A stretch of DNA of 64,000 nucleotides from Allohahella marinimesophila (lineage in GTDB: Bacteria; Pseudomonadota; Gammaproteobacteria; Pseudomonadales; Oleiphilaceae): contig NZ_BAABBO010000011.1 in the NCBI RefSeq assembly GCF_039538005.1, positions 186,001-250,000 on the forward strand, given 5' to 3'. Below, one piece after another: positions 53,168 to 60,996 of the stretch. The notes beneath the pieces are model-generated. The model worked only from the letters and a program-made list of their open reading frames with translations, was not told the DNA's origin and did no database searches. The first letter of the stretch is position 1, and each line of letters begins with the position of its first letter. The position numbers and the translations under genes are program-made.

Positions 53168-54919
53168 CTACTCGGTCCAGCTTTTCACCAGTTCGTCATA
53201 ATTGACCGTGACAGGCTTGGGTTTTTCATTATCGAGCTTGGGCTTGGGTGCACCATCCTGCTTCAGCCAATGATCCGCACTCTTCTCTTCGTTCAGTTTT
53301 GGACCAAGTTCACCCTGGACACCGGCACGCTCCAGACGTGACAGGACCTTTTCCTGAGCTTCGCACAGCGCGTCCATGGCTTCCTGAGGCGTCTTTGCAC
53401 CTGACGAAGCATCACCGATATTCTGCCACCAGAGCTGAGCCAGCTTGGGATAGTCAGGTACGTTCGTGCCAGTTGGAGACCACTGGACACGGGCAGGTGA
53501 GCGATAGAACTCGACCAGGCCGCCGAGTTTCGGGGCGCGCTCGGTAAAGCTCTCATCCTGAATGGTCGACTCTCGAACGAAGGTCAGGCCTACGTGTGAC
53601 TTCTTAACGTCGACGGTCTTGGACGTCACGAACTGCGCGTAGAGCCAGGCTGCCTTGGCACGCTCGATCGGAGTTGACTTCATCAGGGTCCATGAGCCGG
53701 CATCCTGATAGCCAAGCTTCATGCCTTCCTGCCAGTATGCGCCGCGGGGTGAGGGGGCCATACGCCATTTTGGCGAGCCGTCCTCGTTCACTACAGGAAT
53801 ACCATCCTTGACCATGTCGGCGGTGAAAGCGGTATACCAGAAGATCTGCTGGGCGACATTACCCTGCGCAGGTACTGGACCGGCTTCACCAAACACCATG
53901 CCAGCGGCTTCGGGTGGCGCATACTTGTTCAGCCAGTCGATGTATTTCGCGATAGAGTAGACTGCGGCGGGCGAGTTGGTCGCGCCACCTCTGGCCATGC
54001 AGGAGCCGGTCGGTTGGCTCTTGTCGTTGACTCGAATCCCCCATTCGTCGACGGGGATGCCGTTGGGGATGCCCTTGTCGCCAGCACCTGCCATGGACAA
54101 CCAGGCGTCAGTAAAGCGCCATCCCAGTGAGGGGTCCTTCTTGCCGTAATCCATGTGGCCATAGACTTTCTGCCCGTCGATCTCCCGACCTGTAAAAAAT
54201 TCGGCGATATCTTCATAGGCTGACCAGTTAACCGGTACGCCAAGCTCGTAACCATACTTCTTCTTGAAGTCGGCCTTGTTCTTCTCGTCGTTGAACCAGT
54301 CATACCTGAACCAGTACAGGTTCGCGAATTGCTGGGTGGGAAGTTGATAGATCTTGTCATCTGGAGCCGTAGTGAACGAAATGCCCACAAAATCTTCAAT
54401 GTCCAGCGTTGGCGAAGTGACGTCCTTACCTTCGCCCTTCATCCAGTCAGTCAGATTTCGAACCTGCTGGTAGCGCCAGTGGGTGCCTATCAGATCCGAG
54501 TCGTTGACGTAGGCATCGTAAATATTTTCACCAGACTGCATCTGGGTCTGCAGCTTCTCAACGACATCGCCTTCACCGATGAGGTCGTGAGTGATATTGA
54601 TGCCCGTAATTTTTGTAAAGGCATCAGCGAGCACTTTGGATTCATATTCGTGTGTAGCGATGGTTTCAGAAACGACCTTGATGTCCATGCCCTTGAATGG
54701 CTTGGCGGCCTCGATAAACCACTGCATTTCCTTCTTCTGTTCTTCCTTGCTGAGCGAAGACAGCTCACCGATTTCCTTGTTGAGGAAATTCTCGGCGGCC
54801 TTCATATCGGCGATCGATGGCGTGGATAATGCCATGCAGATGGCCGCAGGGAGCAGTGCGCGTTTCAATATGCCCTTCTCCGGGCGTCCTTGGGGTTGTT
54901 GTGCATGTCGTTCTATCAT
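53168..54919 (-). CDS. glpV: Glycerol ABC transporter substrate-binding protein
   Basis: A 583-residue protein from ATG 54919 (AGAGG ten bases upstream). A signal peptide is cut near STPSIA, giving a large periplasmic binding protein of the family 1 extracellular solute-binding type. Length and position after DUF2160 match GlpV of the GlpSTPQV glycerol importer first described in Rhizobium. Typical blocks are YVNDSDLIGTHWRY and PTQQFANLYWFRYDWF. It captures glycerol in the periplasm. It is last in the operon and followed by a strong terminator. Confidence 0.88.
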   Translation of the reverse strand: MIERHAQQPQGRPEKGILKRALLPAAICMALSTPSIADMKAAENFLNKEIGELSSLSKEEQKKEMQWFIEAAKPFKGMDIKVVSETIATHEYESKVLADAFTKITGINITHDLIGEGDVVEKLQTQMQSGENIYDAYVNDSDLIGTHWRYQQVRNLTDWMKGEGKDVTSPTLDIEDFVGISFTTAPDDKIYQLPTQQFANLYWFRYDWFNDEKNKADFKKKYGYELGVPVNWSAYEDIAEFFTGREIDGQKVYGHMDYGKKDPSLGWRFTDAWLSMAGAGDKGIPNGIPVDEWGIRVNDKSQPTGSCMARGGATNSPAAVYSIAKYIDWLNKYAPPEAAGMVFGEAGPVPAQGNVAQQIFWYTAFTADMVKDGIPVVNEDGSPKWRMAPSPRGAYWQEGMKLGYQDAGSWTLMKSTPIERAKAAWLYAQFVTSKTVDVKKSHVGLTFVRESTIQDESFTERAPKLGGLVEFYRSPARVQWSPTGTNVPDYPKLAQLWWQNIGDASSGAKTPQEAMDALCEAQEKVLSRLERAGVQGELGPKLNEEKSADHWLKQDGAPKPKLDNEKPKPVTVNYDELVKSWTE

Positions 54920-54987
54920 TGTTGTTATACCTCTGACTTCCTCAGGAACGGGACGCCTGTGACATCCCGGGTTTGACTCTTTCAGTT

Positions 54988-55284
54988 CTACACATAAACG
55001 AATATCAGCACGGCTACGATGCCAGAAAGTCCTGTCGCCCACCAGAGATCAGCGGTCGTCGTCGCCAGCCAGCCAAGATGCACGAAGGCACTGGCCAGCA
55101 GTGAGAGGAACAGCCTGTCCCCCCTCGTGGTTTCAAAGCGGAGAATACCGACTCGCGGATTACCGCCTGGACTGAAATACTCCCACACGCTCATGGCAAT
55201 GATGAGCAGGAGAATAACACCAAAAAATGTGGCCGTGGGCTGGGTCCACGCCATCCATGAGAGGTCAAACTCGTCCAAGTGCAA
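54988..55284 (-). CDS. DUF2160 small membrane protein of the glycerol importer
   Basis: A 98-residue protein with three hydrophobic segments (about 17-36, 58-74 and 80-97). DUF2160 proteins are found almost only in this glycerol ABC operon, between the second permease and the binding protein. Its start overlaps the end of glpQ by 20 bases, implying tight coupling. It may be an accessory subunit of the membrane complex. The role is not established. Confidence 0.85.
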   Translation of the reverse strand: MHLDEFDLSWMAWTQPTATFFGVILLLIIAMSVWEYFSPGGNPRVGILRFETTRGDRLFLSLLASAFVHLGWLATTTADLWWATGLSGIVAVLIFVYV

Positions 55285-56071
55285 ACCCCTTCGCTATGTA
55301 GTTGCGAACAAAGTAGATGACAAGCGCGCCAGGAATGATGGTCAGCGCACCGGCTGCTGCAAGCACGCCCCAGTCGAGTCCTGAGGCACTTACGGTTCGG
55401 GTCATCACAGCTGCTATCGGCTTGGCCTCGGTTACGGTGAGGGTACGGGCCAGCAGCAGTTCAACCCAGGAAAACATGAAGCAGAAGAAGGCCGCTACAC
55501 CGATGCCAGAGCCGATGAGTGGCGTGAATATCTTTACGAAGAAGCGTGGAAACGAATATCCATCGATATAGGCGGTTTCATCGATCTCCTTGGGAATGCC
55601 CGACATGAAGCCTTCCAGTATCCAGACCGCCAGCGGAACGTTGAACAGGCAGTGAGCGAGTGCAACTGCGATGTGCGTGTCGATGAGGCCGAAGGCTGAA
55701 TACAGCTGAAAGAACGGCAGGGCGAATACTGCCGGCGGTGCCATGCGATTAGTCAGCAGCCAGAAGAACAGATGCTTGTCGCCAAGGAAGCGATACCGCG
55801 AGAACGCATATGCTGCAGGCAGGGCAACAGCCACCGCAAGTATCGTATTCAGCACCACGTAGATGATCGAGTTGACATAGCCCATGTACCATGACGGGTC
55901 AGTCAGGATGTGCTTGTAGTTCGCCAATGTCGGCTCAGCCGGAAATAGCGTAAAACTGTACAGAATTTCCTGGTTGGTCTTGAAGCTCATATTGATGAGC
56001 CAGTAGATCGGCAGTAGCAGGAAGATAATGTAGAGCGTCGGCACCAGCCAGCGCAGCGATACCTTCTTCAT
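55265..56071 (-). CDS. glpQ: Glycerol ABC transporter permease
   Basis: A 268-residue permease with six predicted helices, the first at LVPTLYIIFLLLPIYWLINMSF. The cytoplasmic EAA loop reads EIDETAYIDGYSFPRFFVKI, which docks on the ATPases. It is the second permease (MalG-like) of the importer. Its ATG overlaps the glpP stop by four bases, and the DUF2160 gene overlaps its end. Confidence 0.88.
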   Translation of the reverse strand: MKKVSLRWLVPTLYIIFLLLPIYWLINMSFKTNQEILYSFTLFPAEPTLANYKHILTDPSWYMGYVNSIIYVVLNTILAVAVALPAAYAFSRYRFLGDKHLFFWLLTNRMAPPAVFALPFFQLYSAFGLIDTHIAVALAHCLFNVPLAVWILEGFMSGIPKEIDETAYIDGYSFPRFFVKIFTPLIGSGIGVAAFFCFMFSWVELLLARTLTVTEAKPIAAVMTRTVSASGLDWGVLAAAGALTIIPGALVIYFVRNYIAKGFALGRV

Positions 56072-56955
56072 GACTCATCCCCCTTGAGTGGCTTTTCAGC
56101 GTCGTAATTGGTCATGACGGTGTAGAACACCCATGACAGCAGCAGGATAATGAGGAAGTACACCAGTGACATCGCTGCAGCCGGGCCAAGGTCAAACTGG
56201 CCGATAGCCATCTTCACCAGATCAATGGAGAGGAAGGTGGTGGAGTTTCCTGGCCCGCCGCCCGTCAGTACGAAGGGCTCGGTGTAGATCATGAAGGAAT
56301 CCATGAAGCGCAGCAGCACGGCGATCAATAACACGCGGTTCATTTTCGGTAGTTGTATGTAGCGAAAAACCTTCCAGCGTGAAGCGCCATCAATGCGCGC
56401 AGCCTGATAGTAGGCGTCCGGAATTGATGACAGGCCTGCGTAGCACAACAGTACGACCAGACTGGTCCAGTGCCAGACATCCATGACCACGATCGTGATC
56501 CAGGCGTCGAGCGCGTTGGTGGCGTAGTTGTAGTCGACGCCCAGGCTGGCGAGGGAGTAGCCCAGCAGGCCAATGTCGGCCCGACCGAACACCTGCCAGA
56601 TAGTACCAACGACGTTCCATGGAATGAGCAGGGGCAGGGCCATGAGCACGAGACAGATCGGTACACCGATACCTTTCTTCGGCATACAGAGCGCTATCAT
56701 GATACCTAGCGGTACTTCTATGGCGAGTATCAGGAAGGAAAACCCGAGATTGCGCAAGAGCGCATTGTGAAAGCGTTCGGATTGTAAAACATCACTGAAC
56801 CACTCGGTGCCAGCCCAGAAGAACTGGTTGCCACCGAAGGTATCCTGAACAGAATAATTCACGACCGTCATCAGCGGAATCACTGCGCTCAGCGCGACGA
56901 GGATGACTACCGGAATAACGAGAAACCATGCTTTGTTATTGTAGGTTTGCTGCAT
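56068..56955 (-). CDS. glpP: Glycerol ABC transporter permease
   Basis: A 295-residue MalF-like permease, read from ATG 56955, right at the glpT stop. It has about six helices and an EAA loop YYQAARIDGASRWKVFRYIQLP. The late part GGPGNSTTFLSIDL is typical of sugar/polyol permeases. It forms the channel with GlpQ. Its stop overlaps the glpQ start (ATGA). Confidence 0.9.
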   Translation of the reverse strand: MQQTYNNKAWFLVIPVVILVALSAVIPLMTVVNYSVQDTFGGNQFFWAGTEWFSDVLQSERFHNALLRNLGFSFLILAIEVPLGIMIALCMPKKGIGVPICLVLMALPLLIPWNVVGTIWQVFGRADIGLLGYSLASLGVDYNYATNALDAWITIVVMDVWHWTSLVVLLCYAGLSSIPDAYYQAARIDGASRWKVFRYIQLPKMNRVLLIAVLLRFMDSFMIYTEPFVLTGGGPGNSTTFLSIDLVKMAIGQFDLGPAAAMSLVYFLIILLLSWVFYTVMTNYDAEKPLKGDES

Positions 56956-56956
56956 A

Positions 56957-58045
56957 TTAGCTGCCCTGCGCACTGACAATATGATTGTTCAGATAGACAC
57001 CAACCTTCTCTGCGTTGAACAGCAGGTCGGCGTCAGCCGGAAGTGACTGGTCCTCTGGAACGAGGCTATTGATGATGGCGCCGCTGTCGTCCCCCTGCAG
57101 CGTTGCTCTCACGATTCTGAAGCGTCCAATGTCTTCGACTTCGCGAATCTGGACGGGCAGGCCCTGCCCCCGCTCGACCACACGAATGTATTCGGGCCGG
57201 ATACCGAGCTCTACCTTGCCGGTCAGAGCCGGGTAGGACTGCGTGAGCATCGTCTCGTGCTGACCGAGCCTTGCACGATTGCCTTCGATGACCGTGGGCA
57301 GAATGTTCATGCCGGGTGACCCGATGAAATAGCCGACGAAGGTATGCGCTGGCTTCTCGAACAGCTCTTCAGGCGTGCCGATCTGAACGACTTCGCCTTC
57401 ATACATGACGACGACCTTGTTGGCGAAGGTGAGCGCTTCGGTCTGATCGTGGGTCACATAGATCATGGTGTGACCGAACTGGGTATGCAGCTCGCGCAGC
57501 TTGCTTCTGAGCTGCCACTTGAGATGCGGATCGATCACCGTCAACGGCTCATCGAACAGAATGGCGTTGACGTCGTATCTCACCAGGCCTCGCCCCAGCG
57601 AAATTTTCTGTTTGTCATCGGCAGTCAGGTTTCGTGCCTTGCGATCGGCCTTACCTTGAAGCTCGAGGATATCGAGCATCTTATGAACCCGCGTTGCGAT
57701 CTCATTTTTGGCCAGACCCCTATTGACGAGCGGAAAGGCCAGGTTTTCGCGAACCGTCATGGTGTCGTAGATGACCGGGAACTGGAACACCTGAGCGATG
57801 TCGCGCTGCTCCGGCGCCAGTCTCGTCACATCCTTGTCGTTGAACAGTATCTGACCGCGCGAAGGCACCAGCAGGCCGGATATGATGTTGAGCAATGTGG
57901 TCTTGCCACAGCCGGATGGGCCGAGCAGGGCGTAGGCGCCACCATCCTCCCAGACATGGTCGATCGATTTCAGTGCGAAATCCTGCGGACCTTTCGGGTC
58001 GGGATGATAGCTATGAGCGAGGTTCTTGAGCGTGATGCTGGCCAT
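56957..58045 (-). CDS. glpT: Glycerol ABC transporter ATPase with variant signature motif
   Basis: A 362-residue ATPase read from ATG 58045; the frame extends upstream only as overlap with glpS. Walker A is GPSGCGKTT (~43-51), the Q-loop is VFQFP, Walker B is ILFDEP and the H-loop is VTHDQ, all normal. The ABC signature LSGGQ is replaced by LTADDKQKISLGRG, so this subunit contributes a degenerate signature. A C-terminal TOBE-like domain follows. It pairs with GlpS (see finding). It starts 4 bases after glpS. Confidence 0.9.
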   Translation of the reverse strand: MASITLKNLAHSYHPDPKGPQDFALKSIDHVWEDGGAYALLGPSGCGKTTLLNIISGLLVPSRGQILFNDKDVTRLAPEQRDIAQVFQFPVIYDTMTVRENLAFPLVNRGLAKNEIATRVHKMLDILELQGKADRKARNLTADDKQKISLGRGLVRYDVNAILFDEPLTVIDPHLKWQLRSKLRELHTQFGHTMIYVTHDQTEALTFANKVVVMYEGEVVQIGTPEELFEKPAHTFVGYFIGSPGMNILPTVIEGNRARLGQHETMLTQSYPALTGKVELGIRPEYIRVVERGQGLPVQIREVEDIGRFRIVRATLQGDDSGAIINSLVPEDQSLPADADLLFNAEKVGVYLNNHIVSAQGS

Positions 58046-58049
58046 TGGA

Positions 58050-59249
58050 TTAGTCCGGACTACTAGGCTGGATGGAGGACTGGCGGTCTGCTGTCCCGCG
58101 CGCGTGCAGAGCGGCATCTGGAGGGTCGAGAGGTGTCGAACCAGCCTGCCGGGTCTCGACGCCCGCAGCGACAAGAGCGCCATCCAGGCTGAAAATCAGC
58201 AACTTGCCGGTAGGAATACGCAATACCATTTCCGCGCCGGGGACGAGATGAACGATGCCGTGCAGCAGGGCTACCAGATGCTGACCACGGTAATCGCAGT
58301 GAACGAAGCTTTCAGAGCCGGTTATTTCGAACGTTTTAATAACCACCGGCAGTCTCAGAATAGCCTGCTCTGCAGTCTGGCCGGGGGTTTCGAAAGTGGC
58401 ATGGTGCGGTCGAATGCCAAGACGATAATTGCCATCCTGCAGGCCCCCAGTGATCGTTCGTTCGGCGAGCTTCGTCAGTATGGCCTCATTGTCTCCGACG
58501 CTGACTGTCGATCCTTTGATGACGGCATCGAGCACGTTGAGCGGCGGTTCCGAAAAGGTCTGTGCGGTGATGAGATCTGCCGGGCGGTGGTACACATTGA
58601 GGGTCGGGCCGAACTGTGTCAGTCGTCCCTTGCTGAGTGTGGCGGTATTGCCGCCAAGCAGCAGCGCCTCCATCGGCTCCGTAGTGGCGTAGACGAACAC
58701 GGCACCGGAAGCTGCAAACATGCGAGGCAGTTCGACCCTCAGCTCTTCACGAAGCTTGAAATCCAGGTTTGCCAGTGGTTCGTCGAGGAGGACGAGGTCC
58801 GCATCCTTCACCAGAGCGCGGGCGAGGGCTGTGCGTTGCTGCTGTCCTCCGGACAGTTCTTCCGGCTTGCGTTTGAGCATTGATTTGAGCTGAAGAAGCT
58901 CTGCGGCCTGTTCCACGCGCTTGTTGATTTCACTCGCATCCATGCCAGCAATGCGCAAGGGTGAGGCGATGTTGTCGTACACGCTAAGGCTGGGATAGTT
59001 GATGAATTGCTGGTAGACCATAGCGACCTTGCGCTTCTGGACCGGAACACCAATGACTGATTTGCCATCCATCATGATGTCACCAGAGGAGGGTCTATCG
59101 AGGCCGGCCATCAGACGCATCAGACTGGTCTTGCCAGCGAGCGTTGGTCCGAGTAGCACGTTGAGCGTACCGCGTTCCAGCGACATGCTGACATCACGAA
59201 TATGATCTACGCGGTCAACGGTCTTGCACACCGAGTGCAGTTCGAGCAT
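58050..59249 (-). CDS. glpS: Glycerol ABC transporter ATPase lacking the H-loop histidine
   Basis: A 399-residue ATPase from ATG 59249 (GGAGAAG upstream). Walker A is GPTLAGKTS, the Q-loop is VYQQF, the signature LSGGQQQR is perfect and Walker B is LLDEP. The H-loop, however, reads YATTEP, with Thr in place of the switch His. The C-terminal ~150 residues form a TOBE/regulatory domain. It forms a heterodimer with GlpT. It is the first transporter gene after glpD. Confidence 0.9.
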   Translation of the reverse strand: MLELHSVCKTVDRVDHIRDVSMSLERGTLNVLLGPTLAGKTSLMRLMAGLDRPSSGDIMMDGKSVIGVPVQKRKVAMVYQQFINYPSLSVYDNIASPLRIAGMDASEINKRVEQAAELLQLKSMLKRKPEELSGGQQQRTALARALVKDADLVLLDEPLANLDFKLREELRVELPRMFAASGAVFVYATTEPMEALLLGGNTATLSKGRLTQFGPTLNVYHRPADLITAQTFSEPPLNVLDAVIKGSTVSVGDNEAILTKLAERTITGGLQDGNYRLGIRPHHATFETPGQTAEQAILRLPVVIKTFEITGSESFVHCDYRGQHLVALLHGIVHLVPGAEMVLRIPTGKLLIFSLDGALVAAGVETRQAGSTPLDPPDAALHARGTADRQSSIQPSSPD

Positions 59250-59302
59250 AAGCTTCTCCGCAAGACGGCAGCCTGCGCTGCCATCCATTTTATTGTTATT
59301 GC

Positions 59303-59321
59303 CAATGGTTCAGAACCATTG
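59303..59321. promoter_or_regulatory. 19-bp palindrome between glpD and glpS
   Basis: CAATGGTTC-A-GAACCATTG, perfect 9-base arms around one base, lies directly after the glpD stop and 54 bases before the glpS ATG. The one-base centre suits a protein operator better than a terminator. Its shape recalls GlpR-type operators but does not match them closely. Confidence 0.5.
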
Positions 59322-60887
59322 CTATCGGACGGCCTGTTCGCTCATGAAGCGTTCAAGCTCGTCAGATTGATCACCTGTCAACGAAAGCCCCAACTTGCTG
59401 CGTCGCCAAAGCACGTCATCGGCAACGCGTGCCCATTCGTGTCTCATGAGGTAAACCACCTCTGCGGCAGTCAAAATGCTGCCCGCACCAGCGTCACCGC
59501 CAAATTGCTGCCCCAGATCCTCAATACACACGGCGTCGCCCAACACCGTCGACACTCTCGTGCCATAGGCCCGAACGAGACGGCGGCACAATGACTCGAC
59601 GAGGAACGGGTAGCGACGCTGGGTAAGCCTGACCTGTTCCTCATATCCCGTGGCGGGAAAATCCCCACCTGGCAACACGGCGTCGTGTGTCCAAGACGGG
59701 CCCTTGGCTCCGAGCACTTTTTCGATATCTTCCAGAGCTTCCTCGGCAAGACGTCGATACGTGGTCAGTTTCCCACCAAAAATGTTCAGAAGTCGAGCAT
59801 CTTTTGTCTTTATTTTTTCTTTTTTGTTCGTATTCTTTCCATTTGTATCAGATTTTAACGGGGCAAGTCTAATAACGTAGTCTCGAGTGGCTTCCTGCGC
59901 TTTCGAGGCGCCGTCATCGAAAAGTGGGCGGACACCTGAGTAGGTCCATACAATCTGATCCTGGGTCACTGGCTCGCGAAAATACTCCGAGGCGGCACTG
60001 CACAGGTAGTCGATCTCCTCCTGACTGATCTTCACCTCGCCGAGATCCCCCTGGTAATCCTTGTCCGTGGTACCGATCAGGGTAAATTCGTTCTCGTATG
60101 GAATGGCGAAAATAATTCGATCGTCGGAGTTCTGGAAAATATAAGCCCTGTCGTGCTCGAAAAGTTTCTTCACCACGATGTGGCTGCCCTGAACCAGACG
60201 GACCTGTTGTCGACGACCGGGCGTCTGCACATTGAGTACACGGTCTACCCAGGGGCCAGCAGCATTCACTATCATTCTGGCGGTCACCGTCCGGGGCTCG
60301 GACTGATCTTTTTCCTGAAGCCGAATGTGCCACAGTGAGTCCTTCTGTTCCAGACCAATACACCGCGTGCGAGTCATAATTCTTGCGCCGCGTTCAGCCG
60401 CGTCTCGCGCATTCAGTACCACCAGCCTGGCATCGTTGACCCAGCAGTCAGAGTACTCGAAGGCACGCTGGAATTGTTTTTTGAGGGGTTTGCCGACTTC
60501 GTTGGAATCGAGTAGCAGGCTGCGCGTCGCTGGCAGCGCTTCTCGACCACCGATATGATCATAAAGAAATAGCCCGACCCGGAGCAGCCAAGCCGGTCGC
60601 AGACCTTCATGGTGGGGGAGAACGAAGCGCAGCGGCCAGATGATGTGGGGTGCGGAGCGCCAGAGCAGCTCGCGTTCCTTCAGTGCCTCGCGAACCAGGC
60701 GGAACTCGAAAAATTCCAGGTACCGCAGGCCACCGTGGATAAGCTTCGTAGACCAGGACGAGGTACCGCTTGCGAGATCATTCATTTCACACAGGCCTAC
60801 CACATAGCCTCGGCCGGCTGCATCCCTGGCGATACCGCAGCCATTGATGCCGCCACCAATCACAAACACGTCGTAGTCGGGGTTCAT
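59322..60887 (-). CDS. glpD: Aerobic glycerol-3-phosphate dehydrogenase
   Basis: A 521-residue FAD enzyme from ATG 60887 (GGAG five bases upstream). FAD binding GGGINGCGIARDAAGRG is at ~9-25, followed by SSWSTKLIHGGLRYLE, FAIPYENEFTLIGTTD and FGGKLTTYRRLAEEAL. It oxidises sn-glycerol-3-P to DHAP and passes electrons to quinone at the inner membrane. A Lys/Asn-rich, AT-rich insertion (~residues 345-362, KSDTNGKNTNKKEKIKTK) interrupts the usual sequence before FGGK. It heads the glycerol uptake operon; no glycerol kinase is in view. Confidence 0.93.
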   Translation of the reverse strand: MNPDYDVFVIGGGINGCGIARDAAGRGYVVGLCEMNDLASGTSSWSTKLIHGGLRYLEFFEFRLVREALKERELLWRSAPHIIWPLRFVLPHHEGLRPAWLLRVGLFLYDHIGGREALPATRSLLLDSNEVGKPLKKQFQRAFEYSDCWVNDARLVVLNARDAAERGARIMTRTRCIGLEQKDSLWHIRLQEKDQSEPRTVTARMIVNAAGPWVDRVLNVQTPGRRQQVRLVQGSHIVVKKLFEHDRAYIFQNSDDRIIFAIPYENEFTLIGTTDKDYQGDLGEVKISQEEIDYLCSAASEYFREPVTQDQIVWTYSGVRPLFDDGASKAQEATRDYVIRLAPLKSDTNGKNTNKKEKIKTKDARLLNIFGGKLTTYRRLAEEALEDIEKVLGAKGPSWTHDAVLPGGDFPATGYEEQVRLTQRRYPFLVESLCRRLVRAYGTRVSTVLGDAVCIEDLGQQFGGDAGAGSILTAAEVVYLMRHEWARVADDVLWRRSKLGLSLTGDQSDELERFMSEQAVR

Positions 60888-60996
60888 TTGCTCTCCACTC
60901 ACTGTATACGATCACCGGCTCATCCACAGGTCGAGCGTCGAGCGTAACCACCCTGACTCTTCCTCACCCCACCCAAATACTTCTGTGGAGATTTCT

